Part shown: positions 42,402-52,916 of the stretch, in pieces
How the letters are laid out: each line of letters begins with the position of its first letter
How positions within the stretch are numbered: the first letter of the stretch is position 1
The notes under the pieces: generated by a model
The model's input: only the letters and a program-made list of their open reading frames with translations
Databases searched by the model: none
Told to the model about the DNA's origin: nothing
From: Piezodorus guildinii
Lineage: Eukaryota > Arthropoda > Insecta > Hemiptera > Pentatomidae
Direction: 5' to 3'
DNA length: 64,000 nucleotides
Assembly: GCA_023052935.1 (NCBI GenBank)
Contig: CM041293.1
Coordinates: 176,443,600-176,507,599, forward strand
Position numbers and translations under genes: made by a program

Positions 42402-42665
42402 GGTCACCAGTGCTTTAGCGGTTTATATAGCCTAATGTCGCGGGTTCGAACCCATCAGATGGTCCAAGAATTTTTTAAAGGGTGTAAAGAACAACATAAT
42501 CCTTTGTTGGGGACGTAAAATGGTGATTTTAAGTCTGTGCGATGTTAAGTACTCATTACAGATCTATATCGTAATTAAACCTGGATAGGCAAAATTTAGG
42601 AATCCCACTGTAGCATCGTCCGATTAGCCACAGCAGCATAAAGGGACGTTAAATAAATAAACCAA
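42402..42665 (+). mobile_element. SINE family 2, copy 3, intact B box
   Basis: Head CCAGTGCTTTAGCGGTTTAT, B box GGGTTCGAACCC (42442-42453, canonical), then the body with many substitutions (GGGGACGTAAAATGGTGATT) and tail GGGACGTTAAATAAATAAAC. Confidence 0.85.
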
Positions 42666-42769
42666 AAAACAACAAAAAAATCTAAAGATTATTACACAAT
42701 AGTTTATTGTTTCCAAATAAATATATTATGTTATAACTGTTTATATAGCTGGTAATCTTTTCGATTTTT

Positions 42770-43058
42770 CTATATCACCAGTGGCCCCGCGACCTTTTGT
42801 AAACATGTATGTATTGGAGTTCTAGCACTGGCTAGATTCTCCACTCAATTTGATGTATGTATGAGTGTGTGTATAGGTATGAGTGATTTCTTGACTTTAT
42901 TGTATTGATTCATTATTGTATATATATTTTAGTGTAATTTTATGCCGTGTAAATATTGTATGAATGTAGTATGTATGATATCTTTCACCACTACTAACGA
43001 TGTCCAAATTGGGACAGATTGTAATTTTACTCAATAAAAATCGTTGAAGTAAAAAAAA
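42770..43058 (+). mobile_element. LINE 3' end (Jockey-like), with poly-A
   Basis: Begins CAGTGGCCCCGCGACCTTTT, the codons of the WPRDLL end, then the 3' UTR (GTTCTAGCACTGGCTAGATT) and ends GGGACAGATTGTAATTTTAC then TCAATAAAAATCG and poly-A. The minus-strand tail at 21470 has the same end, so this is a second 3' UTR type. Confidence 0.65.
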
Positions 43059-43061
43059 AAA

Positions 43062-43150
43062 ATATACCTGGATAGACAAAATTAAGGACTCCCACTGTAG
43101 CATCGTCTAATTAGCTACAGAAGAATAAAAGGACCTTAAATAAACAAACA
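43062..43150 (+). mobile_element. SINE family 2, copy 4 (3' end only)
   Basis: CCTGGATAGACAAAATTAAG, GACTCCCACTGTAGCATCGT, CTTAAATAAACAAA. 5'-truncated copy. Confidence 0.75.
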
Positions 43151-43154
43151 AACT

Positions 43155-43450
43155 AATCAAACCTTTATGGACATATGGTATAGAGAGAGATATGAGGATC
43201 TGCTAAAAACTCCAATATCCTAATAATTCATTATTTCCAAACCATAATATTAAGAAAAATCGTAGATGCACTATTTTATATGACAAACGAATTACTTCAC
43301 AGAGCCTTACTCACAGTTTCGGGTACTGCTACAGAATATTATAAACATTTCCACAACAGACTAACATGCAACTTAAATCTACCACTAATCCGTCACACCC
43401 ACCTCGTCGACTTTTGTGGCGGTGGCCAAAAGATAATATTAATTAACCAT
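43155..43450 (+). mobile_element. Jockey-like LINE, strongly diverged fragment
   Basis: Broken frames give LWTYGIE-, KIVDALFY-TNELLHRALL- and a final CGGGQK block homologous to the C-terminal domain. Many stops; the oldest Jockey piece here. Confidence 0.55.
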
Positions 43451-43585
43451 TAATTCGGAAGTTAACATATCTGCTTATTGCAAATAGTTTTCTGCAGATG
43501 GCATTTTTAAATAGTAATTGGATCAAAACAAATAATTATAAAGAAATCCTTTACTATATATTTCATATATAGGAAAGTAAAAGGA

Positions 43586-44506
43586 TTGGGTTGTGTCACA
43601 TGAAATGTCCGTTTTCAAGGTAAAGGATTTTTATTAAAAATACGATACGAAAACAAGATAATTTTATTCCAAGTATTTACCCTCTTTTTCTACACATTTT
43701 TCCCAACGTGACACCAACTTTTTTATCCCCGAACTGAAAACCTCTGAGCTTTGAAGCGAAACAAAATCTGAAAACGCACTTTTCACTTGATCATCATTTT
43801 CAAAAAATTTTCTTTGACGAAGTTATCTAAATTCTCGAACAGGTGGTAATCTGTTGGAGACAAGTCGGGAGAATATGGTGGGTGCGGAAGAACTTCGTAG
43901 CCCAGTTCTTTCAATGTTTGCACGGTATGTTTTGAAACATGGGGTCTTGCTGCCGCTCAGTGAGATCATGAGGTACCCATGTATCGAGCTTTTTTACTTT
44001 CCCAATACACTTTAAATGTCTGGAAACAGTAGATGCACTTGCATTTAGTTGTGCTGAGTCCTTTAACTGTTTGGTAGGGGTTTCCTTCAACTGTATGTTT
44101 GAGGACATCGTTGTCTATTACGGACGGAGGTCTTCCTCGGGAAAAGTTTTCCAAGTCGGTATCCCCAGCTGAAAACATAGCAAACCAACGCCGAATGGTC
44201 CGTTCATTAACACTCCCTTCCCCAAACGCCTTGCAAATATTTCTAGCGGCCTCAGCGGCTGAATGGCCGAGTTTATACTCGTACAAAAATACTACTCGAA
44301 AATCGCGTGTTTCCATGTTCATATATGGAGGAATACTAAAATGTGGGTAATTGATTGGGAAGCTAATGTTTATAATAAAAAGGTAGAGGATTAGCAACTG
44401 TTTATTTTAAATATGTAAACATTCGGAAGAAAACAACAGAGACCTGCAAAATCCTTTATTTATTTCAGAAACTATAAGAACGGACATTTTATGTGAAATA
44501 ACTCAA
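43586..44506 (-). mobile_element. mariner transposon A, second deletion derivative (921 bp)
   Basis: TIRs TTGGGTTGTGTCACATGAAA at the left and an inverse with mutations (TATGTGAAATAACTCAA) at the right; TA follows the right end. Encodes the N-terminal DNA-binding part on the minus strand and a short C-terminal piece; the catalytic core between them is deleted. Confidence 0.9.
43911..44325 (-). pseudogene. mariner A transposase, N-terminal half
   Basis: TRDFRVVFLYEYKLGHSAAE, VNERTIRRWFAMFSAGDTDL (first helix-turn-helix), FSRGRPPSVIDNDVLKHTVE, then after a frameshift at about 44040 NASASTVSRHLKCIGKVKKL (second helix-turn-helix) and DTWVPHDLTERQQ. The sequence then jumps to the block after the second catalytic Asp (equivalent to ARPYVSKHTVQ). 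This copy keeps the DNA-binding domain; the copy at 33348 keeps the catalytic C-terminus. Confidence 0.87.
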
Positions 44507-44882
44507 TAGAAGGGGGATGCAATAATAAGATATTACTTAATTTTATTCTAAGATGCTCAATAGAAATAGAAGCTGGCTGTCGGTTTTAAACTTAATGCCC
44601 TGATAATCGATTAAAGATCGACTTTACAAAAGTAACTTCCTCCCACACGGCAGTCCCTTCGATAGATCGATTCCAATAGCACTTCGATATATCGCCCCTC
44701 CAGGGCCCTAAAAGCTTCCCCCTTATCCCCGCATTACTTATTTATTTCTGTATTAGTGGAGTTGGGAAGATAGTGGCCTCTCTGGAGGGAATCGATGGCC
44801 CGGTGCTGTCATCTATATAACGAGTCTTAGCTTAAAAGAGTTATAAAATGAAGTTTAATACAAAAAGGTTTATATTTAATTA
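44507..44882. other. No gene recognised
   Basis: 44560-44820 is of moderate G+C with several ATCGAT motifs (GATAGATCGATTCC, CGATATATCGCC). No coding similarity. Confidence 0.35.
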
Positions 44883-45525
44883 TCACTTTTACTTAACTAT
44901 ATATGAAATATTTAGTAAGGGAAAGTAATGCGATCGTAAAAATTATCGAATTCCAGTTTTTAAAGGAAATACACGTTTTAGGGTCCACTGAGCCATAACC
45001 AAGTCCCGTTTGTGCGGTGAGAGTAGCACCCGAGAAACTAAAATTTCATAGTTAAGACAAGTATACAGCAAATTTACACTAAAATTGGCTGACCAAAAGT
45101 GCTATATCCCACGCATTTTGCACTTTTTTACTATTTCCTCAAAAACGGCTTTAACGATTTTGACTGTTAAGTCGAGTTTTCGTTATATCGATGTAAAATT
45201 TAATAGGCATTGATATCATGTAGGTTTAGTTCTGATTGAAATAGTCCGACAGAGCTTAAATGCAGGTATTTTAAATTTTCTTCCTCTGAAGTACATTTTG
45301 TTTTATTGATTCTGAAAAATTATCTACAATATGTCATCTTATTGACATTGATAACCAACTAAAGGAGACAAGGGAACATTTTTTAATGTAATTTGAGGTT
45401 TTTTGAACCTAAGGATAGCAAAATTAATGTATTATATACAGTTAAAAATCTGAAGATATTAAAAATAATATTATCTGGTATAGAGTTGTAAAAGATAATG
45501 TATAGTTACGAATAGGGCATTACAA
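44883..45525 (-). mobile_element. HINE-like element, inverted, diverged
   Basis: TTTTACTTAACTATATATGA and AGTAAGGGAAAGTAATGCGA at the left, GGTCCACTGAGCCATAACCA; the microsatellite is lost. Ends near ATAGAGTTGTAAAAGATAAT. Confidence 0.78.
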
Positions 45526-45645
45526 TTAAGTGGCCGCCATTTAAAAAATAACAAGCTCATATCAACGTTTTGGTGTTTTATCATCGTTGTGGTGTGTGAT
45601 CATCGTTGCATGCCCTAGTATTTTTGTAGCGAATTTAAAAAAAAA

Positions 45646-45980
45646 AAAAATCTGGTGCGGGCAACACACCACTTTGACTTACCTTCGTTTTTAAAATCAA
45701 TTAAAGAATTTTCAAAGACAGTCAGAGTCTTAAATATGAAATTTCAGTTTCATAGGACTTGCCGTTTCCGCCCGGAGTTCCGGGGAGAAAGCTAAGATTT
45801 TTTTGGTAATTTTTTTTTCGAACACGAGAATATTAATATAGATGTATAATATACATGTTTAATTTAAATTATTAAAGTAAACATTTTAGATTTGTTTTAA
45901 TACAAAGTTGTGAACGATAATGTCAATACTAAACACAACAAGTTGAACGACTTTAACTAAAGGATAAAGGAGCAAATGTA
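45646..45980 (+). mobile_element. HINE-like deletion derivative plus inverted scrap
   Basis: ATCTGGTGCGGGCAACACAC at 45649 runs for 85 bp and then jumps (GACAGTCAGAG|TCTTAAATATGAAATTTC) to the block near the 3' side, a clean internal deletion. 45790-45980 matches the family on the minus strand (TTAACTAAAGGATAAAGGAG). Confidence 0.7.
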
Positions 45981-46004
45981 TTTGTTTAGATTATTACTTT
46001 CACT

Positions 46005-46858
46005 TACTATTATAGTAGTGGGAAGTATTGCGATAGATTTTCAATACAGTAAGAGATAAAAATGAGTGGAACTATTAAAGAATAATTAATTAATTCTACA
46101 GAAACACTGTTTATTTAAAAATCTATTGTTTATATCTAAAAAATCGCTTAGTTTTATCGGCTTTTTATCACTCTATATTAACTTTTAAAAGCTTGTGTAT
46201 GAAATAATATATTTTCTAAAATCTTTAGCTATCGAACGGTATAACATATGTGTATATTACTATTCTTATGTTAAAAAACGAAAAATTGCGTTAAAAAAAT
46301 ATTTTTTCTGTTTTCTCTTTAAGTTGGGTATCGAATTCATTCAATTTATATATTTACCTGTTTTTCATCATCGTTAACAAGATAATCTAGTTATTATTAT
46401 TGAATCTACAAATTTAAAGGTACTTTAGCGGAAGAAAATTTTAAATATCGGCATTTAAGCCCTGTCAGACCATTTTTATCCAAATAAAACCTACATGATA
46501 TTAAAGCCCATTAAATTTTACACCGATATAGCAAGTTTAATTAAATTCGTCGGAACCGTTTTTGAGAAAATCGAAAAAAGGTGCAAAATGCATGGTATAA
46601 AGTGTCTCTTCTGGTAAGCTCATTTTGATGAAAAAGGTTTTGTAACGTCTCGGGCGCATATTTGTCTAAAATATGAAATTTCAGTTTCATAGGACTTACC
46701 GTTTTTACCCGGGAGTTACCACACACACACACCTTTTTGCGGGACTTGGTCATTTGGACTTAGGGGATCCTAAAACGTATATTTCTGTTGAAAACTGGAA
46801 TCCGAAAATTTTCACAGTCGCAATACTTCCCCTTACTATATATAGTAAGTGAAAGTAA
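46005..46858 (+). mobile_element. HINE-like element with mirrored ends
   Basis: The left end is not the usual 5' end but an inverted copy of the 3' end: ACTTTCACTTACTATTATAG, then GTGGGAAGTATTGCGAT. It then continues in the normal orientation from the AATACAGTAAGAGATAAAAA block to the normal 3' end TTACTATATATAGTAAGTGA. The element thus has about 38-bp terminal inverted repeats. Confidence 0.8.
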
Positions 46859-47507
46859 AAAGTTCTTAGTAAATTTTATTCAAAACGTTGTATACAATAT
46901 TTGGTCAAACATTGTTTCTTTTTTATTTATATCAACTATTCAAATTGTTTAAAAATAAAAATAAACTTTATGTATCTAGCAGCATTTTTAGAATATGTAA
47001 ACATTATGGATCAAGTAAACATGATTTCATTAACACGGAGAGATTTAAACTTAAATTGAAAAGCGCTACAAACTTATTTTCCAACCCAATGCCGGATCAA
47101 ATTTTGTCTCCATTCTATTCCAAATTATATATTAATATAGCCATTAATAATCCCTGAATCATTACAACAGTACAGATTGAATGGCGGTATAATCCAGAGA
47201 GCGGTATAGAGGTATTATGATAAACAGGCGGGATATTGGGCTGAGGGCCTGAGATTGACAGATGGGCTCCGACTGACAAACCTCATGTTTTATCGCCTGC
47301 TTCTGACAGTCCTTTTGAAGAGACATCTATGCTTGATGTATTACTGTGTCCCCTCTCTTCCGATCCGATGCCTTCTTAATGCTGCCTTCGTCTGCTCCGG
47401 AGGATTTTGGAGGATTTAGAGGATTTTAACAGCGGAGAGAGAAATCGGCATTCAGGAGGCTTTATCAATAATTCCTTAGGAAAAAGGGGGAAGAAATCTG
47501 AATAATC
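46859..47507. other. No gene recognised
   Basis: 46870-47160 has a short plus ORF (46888-47157) without a known domain. 47160-47480 is of moderate G+C, unlike the flanking repeats, with GGAGGATTTTGGAGGATTTA (short repeat). Possibly single-copy DNA. Confidence 0.35.
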
Positions 47508-47676
47508 TTGAGCGCTCAACACACGACTTTCACAAACATCCGTCCTTAAAAACGATATAAAAACTTTTAAATAAAGTTAGACTTCAAAATACGTTAAAGA
47601 ATTAAATTGATTTTTTATGAAAATATGTGTTTCAGATTACATAATCTAACAATACAAATTATCTGCAATAATCATT
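47508..47676 (+). mobile_element. HINE-like element, 5' fragment
   Basis: GCGCTCAACACACGACTTTC, then the diverged early part of the family; replaced by Jockey sequence at 47677. Confidence 0.65.
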
Positions 47677-48236
47677 TATTGTATGCATGACGTAGAGCAA
47701 ACATTTGACAGAGTCTGGCATCCAGGACTGCTGTACAAACTCCGAAAATTCCTCTCTCCAACATACTTCCTTATCATCCAGTCCTACCTCACTGACAGAT
47801 CCTTCAAAATAAATCACAATGGGTCCTACTCATCTCTTTTTACTCAGTCCGCTGGTGTTCCTCAAGGCAGTTTCCTAGGACCCATTCTCTACACAGTATT
47901 TACAGCTGATATCCCAACCAATCCTAACACTTTCCTTTCCACTCATGCTGATGACTCTTGTGTGTGCAAAAACGATCCAACTGTTGCCTCTCAAACCCTT
48001 CAATTCCACATCAGAAACCTTGAGGTATGGTGTCAGAATTGGAGAATTAAAATAAATTCCAACAAATCCCATCAAACAACCTTTACCCTTCGTCGTAAGC
48101 CAATGACATCCTGTCCCACAGTATCCTTTCATAATATTACACTTGTCCCCGTTGAACAGATCCGCTACCTAGGACTGCTCCTTGACAACGTCTCACATGG
48201 AATCCACACACAAGACTGAAACGACAAGAAACTGCA
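47677..48236 (+). pseudogene. Jockey ORF2 RT palm fragment
   Basis: HDVEQTFDRVWHPGLLYKLR (motif A; first RT Asp), SYLTDRSFKINHNGSYSSLF, SAGVPQGSFLGPILYTVFTA, then STHADDSCVCKND, where the catalytic YADD is changed to HADD and the next residues are lost, WCQNWRIKINSNKSHQTTFT and VEQIRYLGLLLDNVSHGI with a frameshift. Both ends truncated, no 3' tail. Together with the minus copy at 12600 it shows the RT domain of the same family. Confidence 0.88.
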
Positions 48237-48535
48237 GATTTTTTTCTTAAAAAAATATCGAAAACCAAGCGATTACAAACACACAGATAGAGCACTTCAG
48301 AGTAAGGAACAAACTTAAATGGAGAATATCGGTCCAAAACAGAATAAGGGGAGTGTTGAAGGGGACTGTTAAATAATTCATGGCATTAATAAACCAACTG
48401 TCGGCACTCCAGCCTTCCCTAGTCAACTCATTATGTCTCCCGATATTAACTTTTTAGAACCGAAATATTCTAAAACATTTTCCGTATTTATAATTTGTAG
48501 AAATGCAAATGCAAGTAATCTGTTATAATATTTTT
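48237..48535. other. No gene recognised
   Basis: Mixed composition, no repeats or domains recognised. Confidence 0.3.
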
Positions 48536-48825
48536 TTTTAAATCTGTTACAAACAACACAGGACTTTACATACCTCGAATGTTAAAATAATTTAAGAACT
48601 ATTAGATAAACCTAAATTTGAAAATTTCAAATTTAATTTTAATAATATGTTTATAAAAAAAAAATTATGAATTTGACTGGAAAAATTAGGAATTCACTGA
48701 AAAACATGTGGTGCTCTCAACACATGACTTTCACTTACCTCCCTTGTAAAAATAAATTTAAGAATTTTTAAATATATTTAGAGATAAAAATAAATCATTT
48801 AAGAATTAATAAAATTGAATTTCAA
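48536..48825 (+). mobile_element. Two HINE-like 5' ends in succession
   Basis: 48537-48640 (AAATCTGTTACAAACAACAC, GGACTTTACATACCTCG) and 48708-48825 (TGGTGCTCTCAACACATGAC, TTTCACTTACCTCCC). The second continues at 49436 after a Jockey insertion. Confidence 0.72.
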
Positions 48826-49435
48826 AAAGATTGACTTGGGGCCCACACGTCAAAACAAAACGCAAAACTTTAAACTTTCGACTCAGATTATTATATTCGA
48901 TACTACATAAACACTCTAAATTACGCATAAGACAGAAGCTTAACGTATATACTTATTTATTAAAACCTATTTGGACTTACGCATGCCAAATTTACGGACC
49001 TACTAAAAAGACACACCTTCAAAAAATACAAACCTTTCAATCCAAATTTTTAAGACTGACAACGAACTCACCACCTTATGTTTCAAACGATACTCTTCAT
49101 ACCGACTTACGCATTCCGACTACAATAAACCACATTCGAATGTCGTACAAAAGATTTTACGACCAATTACATGGACACACTAACCAATTTGTTCAAAATA
49201 TGGCTACAACTGACATCCCTGACATAACTCGGCGTAGACTGAAAAGGAGTTGGATGAGGGACCTCCTAGCCTAAAATAATAGATCCTGTTTGAATGTCAG
49301 GAGGATGCACCACTGGGTGCTGTCTCCCTCATGCCTAACCATGCTATGTCTCCTTCTTTATAAAATCCCATTTGCTAATTGTAAACATTTTATAGGTGCA
49401 AATAAAATCATTAATAACAAAAAATAAAATAAAAA
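48826..49435 (+). mobile_element. Jockey-like LINE, second subfamily, 18-bp TSD
   Basis: Perfect 18-bp duplication AATAAAATTGAATTTCAA at 48808-48825 and 49436-49453. 5'-truncated to about 610 bp. The tail carries GGTGCAAATAAAATC and an A-rich end. Insertion is in a HINE-like element. Confidence 0.94.
48831..49274 (+). pseudogene. Jockey subfamily 2 ORF2 C-terminal domain
   Basis: 147 codons, open: TWGPHVKTKRKTLNFRLRLL, LLKPIWTYACQIYGPTKKTH, IQTFQSKFLRLTTNSPPYVS, NDTLHTDLRIPT and the end RRRLKRSWMRDLLA. Same architecture as the main family but clearly distinct in sequence. Intact frame and perfect duplication point to a recent insertion. RT catalytic residues are missing by truncation. Confidence 0.9.
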
Positions 49436-50070
49436 AATAAAATTGAATTTCAATAGAAACGTGTGTTTTATTAAATAATCTATTATATTTTTATCTAAAA
49501 CAATCAGTTAGTTTTATCGGTTTTTCATCGCTCCAATCCAAAGCAAAATCAAACGGTATATTATACATCTATATTACTATTCTTGTGTTCAAAAACACAA
49601 ATATAAAATAAAAAAAATATTTTTGTACTTTTCTCTAGTAGTTTTTTATCGAATTCGCTCAACTTGCATATTTGGCAGTTATCTATCAATGCTAACTAGA
49701 TGATGTGTCTCATGTTTTAAAATTTACAAAATGAAAGGTACTTTAGAGGAAGAAAATTTAAAATTTAGGAATTTAAGCCCTGCCAGACTATTTCATTCAG
49801 ACTGAAACCTACATAATATCAAAGACCGTTCAATTTTACATCGACATAGCGAGTTTAATGAAAATCGTTAGAGTTGTTTTTTAGAAAAATGTGCAAAATG
49901 CATAGTATAAAGTGACTTTGCTGGGAAGCTGATTTTAATTAAAAAGTTACTGTAACATCTAGTTGTCTTAAATATGCAATTTCAGTTTCGTAGGGCTTTC
50001 AGTTTTTGCGGGACTTGGTCATTTGGACCTAGGGGACCCTAAAACGAGTATTTCCGTTGAAAACTGGAAT
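49436..50070 (+). mobile_element. HINE-like element, continuation after Jockey insert
   Basis: From the target duplication through TCAAACGGTATATTATACAT, GGTACTTTAGAGGAAGAAAA to TTTCCGTTGAAAACTGGAAT. The last 60 bp of the family, with the hairpin, are missing at the junction with the next copy. Confidence 0.8.
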
Positions 50071-50812
50071 TCGTGAAACTATTAAAGAATTAATTAAGTT
50101 GAATTTATATAGAAATCATCACTCTCTATTAACTTTTAAAATCTTGTGTATGAGATACTATTTTTTCAAAAATCTTTAGCTTTCCAACGGTATATCATAC
50201 ATGTATATTACTGCTCTTATGTTCAAAAACGAAAAATTTCATTAGAAAAATATTTTTTTCTGTTTTCTCCTTTAGTTGGGTATCGAATTTATTCAATTTA
50301 TATATTTACCTGTTTTTCATCAGTGGTAACAAGATAATATAGTTATTTTTATAGAATCAACAAAATTAAAGGTACTTTAGAGAAAGAAAATTTAAAATAT
50401 CGGCATTTAAGCCCTGTCAGACCATTTTTATCAGAATAAAACCCACATGATATTAAAACACTTTAAATTTTACATCGATATAGCGAGTTTAATCAAAATC
50501 GTAGGAACCGTTTTGGAGAAAATCGAAAAAATGTGCAAAATGCATAGTATAAAGTGGCTCTTCTGGTAAGCTCATTTTGATTAAAAAGGTCTTATAACGT
50601 CTCGGGCGTATAGTTGTCTTAAATATGAAATTTAAGTTTCATGGGACAACACAACCCAGATAAACACACACAGACCTTTTTGCGGGACTTGGTTATTTGG
50701 ACTCAGGGGACCCTAAAACGTGTATTTCCGTTGAAAACTGGAATTCGAAAATTTTCACGATCGCAATACTTCCCCTTACTATATATTTCATGTCTAGGTA
50801 AGTGAAAGTAAA
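50071..50812 (+). mobile_element. HINE-like element, 5'-truncated
   Basis: Begins GTGAAACTATTAAAGAATTA with a small deletion after ATATAGAAAT; ends CCTTACTATATATTTCATGT, then GGTAAGTGAAAGTAAAAA. Abuts the previous copy head to tail. Confidence 0.83.
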
Positions 50813-51214
50813 AAAGCTTTATTGAAGGCATTTACATCTATTTTATTGTGTTATTGCAGTCAAAGACATTTGGTTCAAATATTAGAGACTTTGGCGAAGT
50901 TCAATGCAGGGAACCTGATAAGAAGGGTACAGACGGGAGAGAAGATGGTGGCAGAATACGGAATCAGAATCCTGAACAGGGCTAATTGAAGGGGAAAAAA
51001 GCTAAGAATTTACCGAGAGCACGCCCTTCACCGCGCTGTTTCCAAGGGCAATGAAAGAAAGTGAAAAAAAAAAAAAAAGTCGATGAAAACCCTATTACTG
51101 GATCAAAAATCACTTTCTCAGAAATTTATTTTGCAGAAAGAAAATAAAATTGTGAGAGAAATTTCATTGTCTGTTTCTTTACAAATCATTAGCGTTTCTA
51201 AGAACCATTTTTAC
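50813..51214. other. No gene recognised
   Basis: Moderate composition at 50850-51060, A-run at 51066-51078. No coding domain. Confidence 0.3.
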
Positions 51215-51290
51215 TTTTACTGAAGGAATTAGTCCGGGTGGCGGTCATTAAATGAAACAACTGAACAGTTTCAACTATTTTATTGTTTGC

Positions 51291-51327
51291 CAACGTTTCG
51301 ACCCCCATTGTGGGTCATCATCAGGGC
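51291..51327 (-). ncRNA. Hammerhead ribozyme motif, left arm (intact stem II)
   Basis: Minus strand: GCC, CUGAUGA, extra U, stem II GACCC/GGGUC (exact), GAAA, CGUU, GGC. Stem I GCC/GGC is paired. The cleavage-site UH is present (GUU). Minimal ACGU stem III as in the other motifs of this window. Confidence 0.78.
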
Positions 51328-52096
51328 TAAAAAGATACAAAAAGGATACATTTAAAATAAGATTAAAAGTACTATTTAAAAAAAATAACTATTGCGCTAG
51401 AGAATGTCAATATTATAACATAAAAGGAACTAGATGTGTAAAGAAATCAATTAATTAAATTACAATGATAAAGGTATACTAATGAGAGCTATACAGACCA
51501 GATAATGACTAAAGATAATGTACAAATATATAAGAAAAAATTACATGAAATAAAAAACATTAAAAAAATGGAGAACAGTGGAGATACGTACCGTCTGGTA
51601 GGCGAGTGGAAACTAGGTACAATTTGGTAATAAGGAATATAGGCAGGTAGATAGGAAAGTACGTACAAAAGGTTGGGTAAAATGGAAAATACGTACCAAT
51701 TTCTAGACGGGGTCTGACAACAATATTTCCATTTTACTCAACCTTTTGTACGTACTTTCCTATCTACCTGCCTATATTCCTTATTACCAAATTGTACCTA
51801 GTTTCCACTCGCCTACCAGACGGTACGTATCTCCACTGTTCTCCATTTTTTTAATGTTTTTTATTTCATGTAATTTTTTCTTATATATTTGTACATTATC
51901 TTTAGTCATTATCTGGTCTGTATAGCTCTCATTAGTATACCTTTATCATTGTAATTTAATTAATTGATTTCTTTACACATCTAGTTCCTTTTATGTTATA
52001 ATATTGACATTCTCTAGCGCAATAGTTATATATATATTTTTTTTTTTAAATAGTATTTTTAATCTTATTTTAAATGTATCCTTTTTGTATCTTTTT

Positions 52097-52135
52097 AGCC
52101 CTGATGATGACCCACAATGGGGGCGAAACGTTGGC
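52097..52135 (+). ncRNA. Hammerhead ribozyme motif, right arm (stem II damaged)
   Basis: GCC, CUGAUGA, UGACCC...GGGGGC, GAAA, CGUU, GGC. Compared with the left-arm copy one U is deleted from GGGUC, weakening stem II. Core bases otherwise intact. Confidence 0.72.
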
Positions 52136-52384
52136 AAACAATAAAATAGTTGAAACTATTCAGTTGTTTCATTTAATGACCGCCACCCGGACTAATTCCT
52201 TCAGTAATTCTCAACGGTCAACTAATTATATCCACATTTTTAATTTTGCTATATACAGAGGCATAAGCTGGATTTTCTTTAAAGAGGGGGGAGCAGGAAG
52301 ATAAAATATCATTTACGAGGGGTAAGGGTTAATTTGGCCATCAAATTAAAGTCGATTTTTTTTAATATGTATATTGCTAGCCAA

Positions 52385-52490
52385 GTTATTGCATAAAAAA
52401 TCCTGCGCAACACTCGACTTTCACCTGCCTTCGTTGTTAAAATCAGTTTAACAAAATTTTAAATACATTTAGAGATAAAAGTAAATTTCT
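52385..52490 (+). mobile_element. HINE-like element, 5' fragment
   Basis: AATCCTGCGCAACACTCGAC, TTTCACCTGCC, then 70 bp of the family; followed by a SINE 2 copy. Confidence 0.65.
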
Positions 52491-52534
52491 GATGATTTTT
52501 TTTTCTCCACATCTTTATTCACACCTGTCAGAAG

Positions 52535-52705
52535 CTTTAATGGGATTAAAAAATCCTTTTTATCCTTCCTTTGGAGGGGACGTTAAAATGATGGTCCCGA
52601 GCCCGCGCGATGTCAAGTACTCGTTAAAGATACCCAACTCCCACTGTAGCATCGTCCGAATAGTCACACAGCATAAAGTGGACGTTAAATTAATAAAACA
52701 AATAA
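52535..52705 (+). mobile_element. SINE family 2, copy 5, internally deleted
   Basis: AATGGGATTAAAAAATCCTT, TTTGGAGGGGACGTTAAAAT, GTACTCGTTAAAGATACCCA joined directly to ACTCCCACTGTAGCATCGTC (the ATCCTGGATAGGCAAAATTT section is missing), tail GGACGTTAAATTAATAAAA. Confidence 0.8.
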
Positions 52706-52916
52706 TAAATTTTAATGTAAATAGAAATAATGTTATCATATTTACAAAGTTGTAGAATTACACTAAGGTAATGGAAAATGATAAAAGCGGATAAAACTAC
52801 GAGGTTGTGAGAAATAATTAATATTGCTTATATTATTTGATCTGAAATCTAAAATATATGTTTCCATAAAAAATCTAGGTAATTCGTTAACCTTTTTTCA
52901 ACTCTAACTTTATATA

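Larger units (their letters stand above)
51215..52212. mobile_element. 1-kb near-perfect palindrome with two hammerheads
   Basis: Arms of about 490 bp (51215-51704 and 51721-52212) are almost exact inverted copies, separated by a loop of about 16 bp near TTCTAGACGGGGTCTGACAA. Each arm holds a hammerhead motif whose RNA strand runs toward the outer end. The arms encode no protein. Layout is like the arms at 10891/13780 but with a different sequence and no filling. The class may be Penelope-associated. Confidence 0.85.
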
